A stretch of DNA of 52,716 nt from Bacillota bacterium (GTDB lineage Bacteria > Bacillota > Proteinivoracia > UBA4975): positions 1-52,716 of the forward strand of contig JAAYIH010000002.1 in the NCBI GenBank assembly GCA_012523545.1, written 5' to 3'. How positions within the stretch are numbered: the first letter of the stretch is position 1; each line of letters starts with the position of its first letter. Positions 1-9,791 of this stretch are shown in pieces. Under the pieces are notes generated by a model. The model was not told where the DNA came from and ran no database searches. It saw nothing but the letters and a program-made list of their open reading frames with translations. A program made the position numbers and the translations under genes.

Positions 1-174
1 ATTATAAGGTTGATTAGGGGGTAGGGATCACCCCCGCGCATGCGGGGAGCATGTACGCTGGATTATAAGGTTGATTAGGGGGTAGGGATCACCCCCGCGC
101 ATGCGGGGAGCATTGTCTGTTGCTATATAACCAAACCAGGCTTTAGGGATCACCCCCGCGCATGCGGGGAGCAT
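1..174 (-). CRISPR. Type I-E CRISPR array, leader-proximal end, cut by the window edge
   Basis: Three identical 29-nt repeats lie at 24-52, 85-113 and 146-174, with two complete 32-nt spacers (53-84 and 114-145) and a partial one at 1-23. The 61-nt period and the repeat core CCCCGCGCATGCGGGG, which folds into a short hairpin, are typical of type I-E. Read on the minus strand, the repeat ends in GTGATCCC, where the 8-nt crRNA 5' handle of I-E systems comes from. The minus strand also places the array directly downstream of cas2, so repeat 146-174 is leader-proximal and the array continues leftwards out of the window. The visible 23 nt of the third spacer equal the matching end of the second spacer exactly, so one repeat-spacer unit appears duplicated. 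Confidence 0.97.
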
Positions 175-203
175 ACTAAATTTTTCCCTAAACACTGGGC
201 TTT
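175..203 (-). promoter_or_regulatory. Very short CRISPR leader region
   Basis: Only 29 AT-rich bases separate the stop codon of cas2 from the first repeat. A I-E leader carries the array promoter and the integration signal next to the first repeat. Here any leader longer than this must lie inside the 3' end of cas2, or the array may be transcribed by read-through from the cas operon. No convincing -35/-10 pair was seen in the gap. Confidence 0.5.
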
Positions 204-1016
204 TTATTTTGTTGCCTTCTCGAATTCAATGAGTTTGTCATAAAGTAACTTGATTGCCATGCTTTCCTCGAGTTCACTGGCGTCAATCTTGAAATATTCC
301 AACAGAGTATCCAGGCGGTAATTGTCGACATCGTCCAACAGGCGACGAGCTAATGCCAGGATATTGATGCACTGGTTTGAGAATAGCGGCAGGCCGCAGC
401 GAGCGCATGCAGCACGCAAGAAGCCATAAATATGCTCTTCATTATGAGAAACAATAGGGGTTTTGCCAACAAACTCGAGGAATTCCGGAAGGACGTCCCT
501 GATGGAACTGTGTGAACTAATCTGGCTGGAAAATCGGTTCTGTATTTCACCGTTGCGGATTTTAATAACGCTGATTTTGCGCAATTCATGCTCGGCAGGA
601 GATGGTCCGGTTGTTTCTATATCAATTATGGCATATGTTGCAGGGTGCAGATAGCTTCTCTTGCGTGTCATTTGCAGGGCTTTGCGCCTGCGGGCAGCTT
701 TACTGTAACCCATGCGCACTTCCGACAATTTCTTTATTCGTGCTGGACTGGGGCGCAAGATGAGTTTTAGACCGTCAAAGTCGATAGGTTCCCATGCAGT
801 GTTGTGAATGCGAAAGTCCATATGCTGTTCATTGTTTGTACTGTATACCATTGTCGCACTGCCGGACTTGGCGCTTTCCTGAATTCGTTCCCAGAGTTTT
901 TCTCTTACTCTGGCGCTGACACGTCCTACGTAGACACCAGTATTTATTTCTTGCAGCCACCTTGTCAAATCACCGCGGAGAGCCGGCGGACAAGCTGTTA
1001 AGGTGATAACGACCAT
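204..1016 (-). CDS. cas2: Cas2 fused to a DnaQ-like DEDDh domain, type I-E
   Basis: 270 residues. Residues 1 to about 95 are a Cas2 of the I-E type (starts MVVITLTACPP, then GVYVGRVSARVREKLW), the partner of Cas1 in spacer integration. After a basic linker, residues from about 135 on form a DnaQ-like 3'-5' exonuclease fold (YAIIDIETTG). Such Cas2-DnaQ fusions are known, for example in Streptococcus thermophilus, where the domain trims prespacers. The ExoI residues Asp and Glu (DIET) are present. The ExoII Asp appears replaced (HNEEHIYGFL where HNxxFDxxFL is usual) and the ExoIII His and Asp are not in place (DASELEESMA). The exonuclease is therefore probably inactive or altered. ATG start with GGAGG seven bases upstream, inside the end of cas1. 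Confidence 0.95.
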   Translation of the reverse strand: MVVITLTACPPALRGDLTRWLQEINTGVYVGRVSARVREKLWERIQESAKSGSATMVYSTNNEQHMDFRIHNTAWEPIDFDGLKLILRPSPARIKKLSEVRMGYSKAARRRKALQMTRKRSYLHPATYAIIDIETTGPSPAEHELRKISVIKIRNGEIQNRFSSQISSHSSIRDVLPEFLEFVGKTPIVSHNEEHIYGFLRAACARCGLPLFSNQCINILALARRLLDDVDNYRLDTLLEYFKIDASELEESMAIKLLYDKLIEFEKATK

Positions 1017-1018
1017 AT

Positions 1019-2670
<1,652 letters not shown>

Positions 2671-2672
2671 AA

Positions 2673-3362
2673 CTATTCTTCCTCCAGTTCTAACATGGGA
2701 TCGTGCTGAGTTTGGATTTCTGTCGGTGGAAGTTGGTATTCCAGCATAGATTCACTTACGCGGCGAAAACCAAACTTGCGGTGAGCTTGGGAAAAGGAGA
2801 TGGGTACATCGCGTTGATAGTAGTAGTGGGTGCTGTCCGGTTCTGCGTCCATAACAATGCGTAGAACGATTTCTTGCATGCCTCTGCGCGGAGGAACATA
2901 ATGGACAAGCCAGGGTTCTTCCTGCAAGGCCTGGAGCAGGCTTTTGTTGCGAATACCCAATGATATTCTGCCTTCCGGTGGGCAGGAGCGCCGGCCTAAA
3001 AAGAGCGGGAAGGCCGGGTGGCGTAATGCGTGCTCGATTTTTGTCAATAAGTCGAGATCCCCTTCCAACCCGGCCAGAAAGACTGCATCTGCCAGGTAGT
3101 ATCGTTGAGTGACATAGGCGGATTTTTTGCTTCGGGCTGTATGATAATCCCGGAGCAACACGCCTTCTTTGTCCACACGTACTCCAAAGCGTAGAGCCAA
3201 CAGGTCATCCACGCTGTCGGTGCGGCGTCTGCCCAGTGCAGCGGCAACCAGACCGATTACTGCGCTTTTGGAAGGAACGCGCTCTGTACCGCGCCGGTCA
3301 AACTTGGCATCAACACCCCACGACTGCAGAGGGGCCGCCAGACGCAGCAACAAGGTGCTCAT
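2673..3362 (-). CDS. cas5e: Cas5e, Cascade subunit binding the crRNA 5' handle
   Basis: 229 residues of the CasD/Cas5e family, a RAMP protein that caps the 5' end of the crRNA in Cascade. The N-terminus LLLRLAAPLQSWG is the family hallmark, followed by the PSKSAVIGLVAAALGRRR helix. The ATG overlaps the stop of cas7e (ATGA), and only two bases separate its stop from the cas6e start, which shows a translationally coupled operon. Confidence 0.96.
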   Translation of the reverse strand: MSTLLLRLAAPLQSWGVDAKFDRRGTERVPSKSAVIGLVAAALGRRRTDSVDDLLALRFGVRVDKEGVLLRDYHTARSKKSAYVTQRYYLADAVFLAGLEGDLDLLTKIEHALRHPAFPLFLGRRSCPPEGRISLGIRNKSLLQALQEEPWLVHYVPPRRGMQEIVLRIVMDAEPDSTHYYYQRDVPISFSQAHRKFGFRRVSESMLEYQLPPTEIQTQHDPMLELEEE

Positions 3363-4465
3363 TGGTCATCCCCTAACCATTGCACAATTTCTTTTTCCAG
3401 TTTGGCCAGTAGATCCATAAAAGGTTGCTTTTCCCCAAGCTCGGAGAGCAAATCGCCGGTAATTAGGGATACATCCGGTTCACCCAACCAGTTTTCGTAG
3501 GTTTTGAGAGCGTGTTCGACAAGAGCCCTGGCGGATGCCATTACAAATCCTTCTTCGTTGTTTTTACCCGCCTGGACCGGTCGTTCAAAAGCACCGACCA
3601 AATTGATGGGTTGATCCTTTCTAATTGTGACCATAACGGCATCGGGCAGGGTGCGGTTGGCAAAGGTATTTTGTTTGCCTGTTGGCATGGAGCACACGAA
3701 GGCTTGTACAAATCCTGTTACCGCTTTGGCTGTGTCAGGTCCGAGGTACTTGTGGAGGTCGTGGACGGCTACAGTTGCATAGCGGTAAAGGGTAGAGGAA
3801 TTGAATTCGACAGTTCCGATATGTCCGGCGCCGGCAGTATCCTCGGGAGAAAGGTCGTCAACAGCAGTGAAATAATCATATTCATTGCTGACTTTATGTG
3901 TAGAAATACTGTGGGCCACTTGGGCACAGGCATCGACATTCAGAGCCGGCTCATCCGCAACCATCCGTCCGAAGAGGGCGATATCTACGCCCGGCGATTG
4001 CTGGAGTGCCTGCTGTGCCTTGGCTTTGGCTTCCTTAGAGGGCTTGTCCTGAATGGTTTCGGGGTCTTCCACGGCAAGCTTTGCCAAAGCTTTGGCCTGT
4101 GCGACACTCATGAAGAAAAGTGCATCGGTGCCTTTTTCGGCAGACTTGATTTTCAAGCCGGCAGTTTCGAGTATTTTTTGGGCCATGGTTTCAGGGTCCC
4201 CAGAGCCGCCCAGGTTTCTAATTTCTTCGGCTACTAGGCTGACTATGCGCTTGGTGCGTATGCCCAAATTTTGCTCGGGAAATATTTCTTTGAACATGTC
4301 GCGCACTGCTTTTTTCCAGCATTGGGAAGAAACCCGGGCCCGGGTAGCTCCGCCGTAAACCGCAGTTTTGGGGCTGCCGGTATCATCCCGGTTAACACAG
4401 CTGGGAGGAACAGTCTGCAGAATGTGAACGTCCACATACAACCGTGCTTCTCTGGTAGTGGTCAT
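3359..4465 (-). CDS. cas7e: Cas7e, Cascade backbone subunit
   Basis: 368 residues from the inner ATG (MTTTREARLYVDVHILQ), which has AAAGGA eight bases upstream; an ATG three codons earlier lies directly on the ribosome site and is unlikely. Cas7e (CasC/Cse4) forms the six-copy filament along the crRNA spacer. The N-terminal segment PPSCVNRDDTGSPKTAVYGG and RARVSSQCWKKAVR are characteristic of this family. The gene overlaps cas5e by four bases. Confidence 0.96.
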   Translation of the reverse strand: MTTTREARLYVDVHILQTVPPSCVNRDDTGSPKTAVYGGATRARVSSQCWKKAVRDMFKEIFPEQNLGIRTKRIVSLVAEEIRNLGGSGDPETMAQKILETAGLKIKSAEKGTDALFFMSVAQAKALAKLAVEDPETIQDKPSKEAKAKAQQALQQSPGVDIALFGRMVADEPALNVDACAQVAHSISTHKVSNEYDYFTAVDDLSPEDTAGAGHIGTVEFNSSTLYRYATVAVHDLHKYLGPDTAKAVTGFVQAFVCSMPTGKQNTFANRTLPDAVMVTIRKDQPINLVGAFERPVQAGKNNEEGFVMASARALVEHALKTYENWLGEPDVSLITGDLLSELGEKQPFMDLLAKLEKEIVQWLGDDQ

Positions 4466-4480
4466 CAAAATCATCCTTTC

Positions 4481-5065
4481 TTAATTATTCTCATTTTCTT
4501 CATTGCTTCGCGGACGGTAAAAATCCCGTCCCCAGCGGAGGCGAACAGAATCTCTGGCGCTGGGGAATTGAAACCAGTACAGATCTTCAGCGAGCGCCGG
4601 GTAATCCAGAGGGATTGATTTTGCCTTCAGGAGCTGAATCAGTCCGCGCAGGTGATGAGCGAATTCTTCCATGCTGTTGGAGGTCGATGCGGCGTCAAAA
4701 CGTCGTTTAATGCGTTTTTCTTCTTCATCATCAGAGACCAGCTTGCGCAGTGCTTTCCCCAAGGATTCGCCATCTTTGTTCATGCATTGGAGTTGAAGAT
4801 CTTTGCCTTGCTGGTGCAATGCGTACAGGGTCAGGGCAGTATGCACCGCCCATTCAGCGCTGGAGGGTTCCTCGCCAGTGCCCATCAATTCGGGGGGCAT
4901 ATCCTGGAAAGTTGCTTCCCACAGTTCCGGTGAACTGCCGGGCTTTTTCCCTATGCCTCGGCGCAGTTTGGCTAAGGTTGCCCTGGATACTGATTCGCTT
5001 TCACTGCCTGCTAACCAGGCGATTTTCCGGCGGACAAAAGCTCCAGTCATTTTTGCCTTTTCCAT
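4481..5065 (-). CDS. cse2: Cse2 (Cas11), small subunit of Cascade
   Basis: 194 residues, helical and basic, with the Cse2-type central region WAVHTALTLYALHQQ and the C-terminal Asp-Leu-Tyr-Trp-Phe motif (LAEDLYWFQ). Two copies form the belly of Cascade and stabilise the displaced DNA strand. ATG start with AGGAGG about ten bases upstream. It is assigned from sequence features and its fixed position between cas8e and cas7e. Confidence 0.93.
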   Translation of the reverse strand: MEKAKMTGAFVRRKIAWLAGSESESVSRATLAKLRRGIGKKPGSSPELWEATFQDMPPELMGTGEEPSSAEWAVHTALTLYALHQQGKDLQLQCMNKDGESLGKALRKLVSDDEEEKRIKRRFDAASTSNSMEEFAHHLRGLIQLLKAKSIPLDYPALAEDLYWFQFPSARDSVRLRWGRDFYRPRSNEENENN

Positions 5066-5082
5066 ATTTCATCTACCTCCTT

Positions 5083-6708
5083 TCAGTTGAATGGTTTTGA
5101 TATCCTATACAGGAAGCGATTAAAGGCCTTAGGGGCAGTATACAGGTTTTCGACATCCTTTCCTTTGATTTTCTCCTTGATATACCGCCCCACGATGGCC
5201 TGGGGTCCTGATTGGGCGACCAGCTCTTCACCAATTCCCCGAACAATTTTTCTCGCCTGCTCCAGCCATTGGTCGCATGAATTTTGCATGCTGTCCTGGC
5301 TGGGGTCTATTTTTTCCAGCCACCTGCGAAAAGGAGTATCCAGGCGGAAATAGGCCTGTTCTTTAGCTGCCGTTTTTTCTCTGCTGCCGTCGGTGTTGCC
5401 GGTTGCCTTGGCAAGGTTTTGTGCCAGTTCTCCCAGTTGGTCTACTAATTTTTCTGTTGCGGCTATCAACTCGATAATCCTGTTAATCCAGCTTTCGCCG
5501 ATGGAAGTGAGTATGTTTAAATTTACCCTTATGCTGTCGGTAAACACATCTGCAATTGTTGTGTTTTGCTTATATTTGACGCCGGCGGCGGCAAGTTGTA
5601 TCAACGGCAGTTGTAAGAAGTCATGTCTTTTTAGCAAGTCAAGCCACGCAACGACTCCGGGACGGTGGTGGTCATCAGACACAGCGAACAAGGCAGCAAA
5701 GTCGCGCCACAATTGGCGGGCTTCATCGTGTAATTTGGGTGTATAGGTGTCTTTGTTAATTTTGCGCCAGAGCGTCATTGTTTCTAGAAATGCGTTTTCG
5801 GTATTTAAAGCCTGACCCGACCACAACCTGTATCCCAAAACGCATTTCCGTGTATTGCACCGGATGAGTTGCATGCGGCGAAATTGCATGGTTAACAGTC
5901 CGCATGGCTCCTTGGGGAATGCAGGCTCGGTTTCCAGTAATTCATCAGGGCTGGTGGTACCTTTGCGTTCCCAAATGATTTCAGGTTCTCCCCAGGTTTC
6001 CTTTTGCGTGGCAAGAACAAAGTTTAACATTAGAGTTTCAAATAAATTAGCGCCAATGGCCCACACCAGCCCTAACTGACTGAGCCACGATAAGCCATAA
6101 CCCTTAATGGTTATTCCTGCACTGGAAGGTCTGCCGCCGGGAGCCGCGTCGAAGGAATTGGTGTATAACAGCCATCTTGCAGCTTCGGCGTAGGAGATGC
6201 AGTCTTTTTGTGTGCGGAAGGAAAACAAACGGGTTTTATTTTCACTCTCCGCAATATCTCCGATTAATACACTTGCCTCAAAGGTAGTGGGGATGATTTT
6301 TGTCCCTGTAGCGGTTAGAACTGGTTCCTCCAGGGCTACCTGGTAAAACGGGTATTTGGGATGGAAGAGCCAAAAGCGTTCTTCAAAATGCAGGAGGTAC
6401 TCTTCGATGATGCCCATGGGAAAAGCGCCTCTGTCCCAAAGGGATTTCCACCGTTCCAGTGCCATGCTGGGAGAGGTTATTGGGTTGAACTTTCCTTCCG
6501 GATCATACCGGCGGAACACAGCATGCAATATAGCCAGGAGAAGCCGCAGGATTGCAACATCCTGAGTTGGCAACTCTCCGGCCAGCCCCTGATATTCATG
6601 GGCATGGCGGAACAGGTTCAAAAGAGATACTTCTTCGGTGCTGCCGTCAGACTTCCTGACAAGAAGCCAGTTTTCATGCAACAAGTTAAACTCTTTTTGC
6701 TCAGCCAT
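5083..6708 (-). CDS. cas8e: Cas8e (Cse1), large subunit of Cascade
   Basis: 541 residues from the ATG encoding MAEQKEFNLLHENWLLV, which has AAGGAGG nine bases upstream; a start seven codons earlier would sit on that site. Cas8e recognises the PAM and recruits Cas3. Family features are the N-terminal FNLLHENWLLV, LLRLLLAILHAVFRR and the loop LYTNSFDAAPGGRPSS. The start overlaps the 3' end of cas3 by eight bases, so translation is probably coupled. Confidence 0.96.
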   Translation of the reverse strand: MAEQKEFNLLHENWLLVRKSDGSTEEVSLLNLFRHAHEYQGLAGELPTQDVAILRLLLAILHAVFRRYDPEGKFNPITSPSMALERWKSLWDRGAFPMGIIEEYLLHFEERFWLFHPKYPFYQVALEEPVLTATGTKIIPTTFEASVLIGDIAESENKTRLFSFRTQKDCISYAEAARWLLYTNSFDAAPGGRPSSAGITIKGYGLSWLSQLGLVWAIGANLFETLMLNFVLATQKETWGEPEIIWERKGTTSPDELLETEPAFPKEPCGLLTMQFRRMQLIRCNTRKCVLGYRLWSGQALNTENAFLETMTLWRKINKDTYTPKLHDEARQLWRDFAALFAVSDDHHRPGVVAWLDLLKRHDFLQLPLIQLAAAGVKYKQNTTIADVFTDSIRVNLNILTSIGESWINRIIELIAATEKLVDQLGELAQNLAKATGNTDGSREKTAAKEQAYFRLDTPFRRWLEKIDPSQDSMQNSCDQWLEQARKIVRGIGEELVAQSGPQAIVGRYIKEKIKGKDVENLYTAPKAFNRFLYRISKPFN

Positions 6709-9484
6709 CAGTCTCAACCTCCTTTTCAAAAGTTAATCCGTCGTCTTTATCATAGGTCAGCTTGTAACCGCAAAGGCTGGCAGTGGAATTTTCGTCGAGG
6801 ATTAGAAACAGTTCCCCTCTGAGCCAAGGAGACTTCTGCCATGCCTGCAGCCTTTCACCGGTAATGCGCTCCAATTCGGCAATGGTTTGATCAATAATCC
6901 AGTGAGCACAGAGGGCGTTAGGCAAACGAATTCTCTGCCGGGCTATCGTTTGCGCCACTTCCGGGTCCGGAGCGCTGTGTTCCACAAGCGGGAAGCCGTC
7001 AGGCTCATCAAGCATATGCAAGTAACCGTTTATTTCCTGAAGCAACAGGACTTCGATGGATTCATCGGCATCGCGAACAGCAGCATCGCCGTGGTGATCG
7101 GAAACATCTTTGTCCAGCCAGCCGGCGATGTTGTATATGGGGTCTGGCCATGGAGGACATATGCGGAATGCCCCGGCGCGGTACTCCTTGTCATGCAACA
7201 GCTTGTCCCAATCTTTCTTGGCTTCCCGGTATCCCGGCGGTTCAGAAGGAAGGGGGAAAGAATCATCATAGACATTCTGAACCAAATTCGGTATGTCCTG
7301 GGGCAGGGTAAGCCGGGGGGGCAAAAGTGCCCTTGTGCGCATGAGCAAGTAAGCGCCGTAAATGTGTTGTGCCCCCGGCTCAAATTCGTCCCCTTCCATT
7401 CCCATTACCAGGCAACAGGCGTGCTTAAGTTTATCTGGCCTGGAACGTGCATGTCTGTGCAGGCGCCCGATTCTTTGCAACAATAAATCCATGGGACATA
7501 AATCGGTGACTAAGACGTCAAAATCAATGTCCAGGGATTGTTCGAGAACCTGGGTGCCGACCAGGATACGCTTTGACGGGCGACGAGTATCTGGTCCCGG
7601 TTTGCCGAGCTCTGCAAGGATTTCCCTTTCTTTTTCGCTGCGATGAGGTGCCAGAAAGCGGGAGTGCAAGAGCCGGACGGTACTATGGCCAAAGTGCCCG
7701 CGCAAATTATTTGCAATTGCCTGGGCTCTTTGCACAGTGTTGGCTATTACTCCAGCACAACCGCCGTCGGAGAGCAATTCGTCCAGTTTTTCTGTGAGCT
7801 GGTCTTCTGCCAATGGTAATATCGAAATGGTGCGGGATACTTCACAGTCAACGGGTACCGCGGTTTGCTTGACCTTATCACCGTCAGAATAGGTAATTAA
7901 TGGATAACTGCGGTTGTCAGCCCAGTCGGGTTTCTGGACGGCTGCAGGGACGGATTTGCTCAGGGGATCTGTGAATGGTTGGGCGGCTGAATCCTGATTT
8001 AAGTATGCGTCAATAATTGCGCGGCGCTTTTGAGCCGGCAACGTTGCCGAGAGGACAATTACGGGCACTTTGTACCTGCCGAGCCACCGCAAGGCCATAT
8101 CCAGATAACGGCCCATGTATGCGTCATAGGCGTGACATTCGTCAATGATTACTACCTTATTGGCCAGGCCCAGATGGCGCAACATTACATGTTTCTGTTT
8201 CAATGCCGCCAATAGCAACTGGTCAATGGTTCCCACCACAAAATCAGCCAGCAAAGATTTTTTCTGCCCTTCAAACCAGTGGTGAACGATAACAGTATCG
8301 CTCTCATCTTCACCGATGCTGGCTACCCCGTCCAGAAATTTCAGGCCCTGGAAGTCTTTGTTGAACTGGGCTTTTCCGTGGGCAAGCATAATTGTATGCT
8401 CGGAATCCGTTTCCAAATGTTTGACCCACTCGAGCATGCGGGGAAATATTGCGTCTGAGGTGGCTTGAGTTGGCAGGGCGAAAAATACTCCCGAGCGCTG
8501 GGTAATATTGGCGAATGCTTCTGCTGCTACCAAGGCAGCTTCAGTCTTCCCGACGCCCATGGGCGCCTCTAAGACCATGATTCCCGGCTCAAGGATATTT
8601 CTTATCGTTTCAGTTACATAGGCCTGCACCGTATTGGGGGCAACAAAGTTGAAGCGGCGTTGATACAGGTCGGCATTCATCCAGGTGTTGTCTGCTTCCC
8701 AAGGAGGGGTAAGGCCAAATTGTTCCCAGGCAGCTGTGCCCCTGCTTTTTGCCTGCAAGGGATCCGGCGAATCCTCCAGGCGGATATGAGGGAAAAAGCG
8801 GGCATTGCTGGCAATCCAGTCTGTCATAATTAGCAGGCCGCTCAAAAGTACCTGGCCTGGCAGATTGGGGCGGGGAACCTGAGTCAGTGACGTAAACCCA
8901 GCCAAATCCGCAGCATAGGCTATAAGTTCCTGTTGCACAGTTGTCCAGGCTTCTTTACCTTCCTGCTCCAGGTGGTAATTGAAGCCAAAGGAATCGATGC
9001 CACAAGAAGCCAGCATGGCATTGCTGGGCGGTTTGCCGTGGTGGGCGCCCAGGATTACAGCTGCGTTTTTATTGCAGCCGGCCTCTTCCAATAAGACCTG
9101 GGTCGCCAGGGCGTGGGGGGTTTTCTTTCGTTCTGTAAAGGCGGAGTAAGGCTTCATGGGCAAACCGGCCATGGATAAACCTTCTTCTATGCGGCAGTCC
9201 AGTTCCGGACAAGGAGGTTGAGCAGGCTTGGCTTGAAAAACGGGGGTCGCCTTGCCTAGGTCATGGGCTGCAGCCAGAAAGATGAACAGTCGTTCTGCCA
9301 GGTCCTCATTCATTGTACTTCCTGCTATGGCTTTTTTAACACCCCGGGGCAGCCAACGACTCCAAAGCATTCGGGCCGCTGCGGCGGAATCGGACATGTG
9401 CATCCACAAGGGAAGCCAGAGCATACTGCCGTCATTTGCTTTCTTTGCCCAGAGGCATTGCGCAGCACGGGAAAGAGCAATCAT
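6701..9484 (-). CDS. cas3: Cas3, HD nuclease-helicase of type I-E
   Basis: 927 residues, full length. The N-terminal HD nuclease has His29, the HDLGK motif at 74-78 and a HHG motif at 148-150. The SF2 helicase follows, with Walker A (MGVGKT, about 309-314), a DECH Walker B at 448-451, the SAT motif in VLSATLPAQ and motif VI QRIGRLHRH. Cas3 is recruited by Cascade at a target and unwinds and degrades the DNA. ATG start with AGGAGG upstream. It is the first gene of the cas operon, so the promoter in front of it should drive the whole system. All key motifs are intact, so interference looks functional. Confidence 0.97.
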   Translation of the reverse strand: MIALSRAAQCLWAKKANDGSMLWLPLWMHMSDSAAAARMLWSRWLPRGVKKAIAGSTMNEDLAERLFIFLAAAHDLGKATPVFQAKPAQPPCPELDCRIEEGLSMAGLPMKPYSAFTERKKTPHALATQVLLEEAGCNKNAAVILGAHHGKPPSNAMLASCGIDSFGFNYHLEQEGKEAWTTVQQELIAYAADLAGFTSLTQVPRPNLPGQVLLSGLLIMTDWIASNARFFPHIRLEDSPDPLQAKSRGTAAWEQFGLTPPWEADNTWMNADLYQRRFNFVAPNTVQAYVTETIRNILEPGIMVLEAPMGVGKTEAALVAAEAFANITQRSGVFFALPTQATSDAIFPRMLEWVKHLETDSEHTIMLAHGKAQFNKDFQGLKFLDGVASIGEDESDTVIVHHWFEGQKKSLLADFVVGTIDQLLLAALKQKHVMLRHLGLANKVVIIDECHAYDAYMGRYLDMALRWLGRYKVPVIVLSATLPAQKRRAIIDAYLNQDSAAQPFTDPLSKSVPAAVQKPDWADNRSYPLITYSDGDKVKQTAVPVDCEVSRTISILPLAEDQLTEKLDELLSDGGCAGVIANTVQRAQAIANNLRGHFGHSTVRLLHSRFLAPHRSEKEREILAELGKPGPDTRRPSKRILVGTQVLEQSLDIDFDVLVTDLCPMDLLLQRIGRLHRHARSRPDKLKHACCLVMGMEGDEFEPGAQHIYGAYLLMRTRALLPPRLTLPQDIPNLVQNVYDDSFPLPSEPPGYREAKKDWDKLLHDKEYRAGAFRICPPWPDPIYNIAGWLDKDVSDHHGDAAVRDADESIEVLLLQEINGYLHMLDEPDGFPLVEHSAPDPEVAQTIARQRIRLPNALCAHWIIDQTIAELERITGERLQAWQKSPWLRGELFLILDENSTASLCGYKLTYDKDDGLTFEKEVETDG

Positions 9485-9551
9485 TTTTTCACCTCCTATT
9501 GTGTAGTCCCGAGAAGGCTCAGTCCGTCAGTGTATATTTTTTGTTTAACAT

Positions 9552-9583
9552 ATTTTACCATGCTATTGTGACATCCTGTGACA
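9552..9583 (-). promoter_or_regulatory. Putative cas operon promoter with a 10-bp-phased direct repeat
   Basis: On the minus strand a -10-like TAAAAT (9552-9557) lies about 70 bases before cas3. No good -35 box precedes it. In its place stand two copies of TGTGACA (plus-strand reading) at 9567-9573 and 9577-9583, spaced exactly one helical turn. A direct repeat replacing a weak -35 is the usual geometry of a site for an activator such as a response regulator. Promoter position and regulator are inference. Confidence 0.45.
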
Positions 9584-9690
9584 CCACGAAATATTTATTT
9601 AATTTTTCCTGTAAGGGTAAAATTGTCCCAGTTTCAGCAGCAGTCGAAGAAAAGCTCAAACTTTCGGGCAAGAGGAAAGAAAAAGTTATC

Positions 9691-9734
9691 GTAAAAAGAA
9701 GAATGATCCCCCCGGCATATTGCTGAAGGGATCA
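9691..9734 (-). terminator. Probable terminator of speE
   Basis: Inverted repeat TGATCCC (9704-9710) and GGGATCA (9728-9734). On the minus strand it is followed by a pyrimidine-rich, T-rich tract (plus strand 9691-9703). The 17-nt loop makes it a moderate candidate. Confidence 0.5.
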
Positions 9735-9791
9735 ATGTCTTGAGTGCTTGGAAAGATAAGCTAAGAAAAAGTATCGCCGGGGACAAAGGCC

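Larger units (their letters stand above)
9485..9791. other. 307-bp intergenic region between cas3 and speE
   Basis: No gene is supported here. It holds the cas3 ribosome site and probable promoter at its left and a terminator-like hairpin for speE at its right. Between them a Lys/Glu-rich frame is open on the plus strand (about 9600-9725) but has no start codon with a ribosome site. Confidence 0.6.

Noticed and set aside
9436-9726. Plus-strand frame of 96 codons leaving cas3 into the intergenic region
   Set aside because: It starts inside cas3 on the opposite strand, has no ribosome site and crosses the cas3 promoter region.
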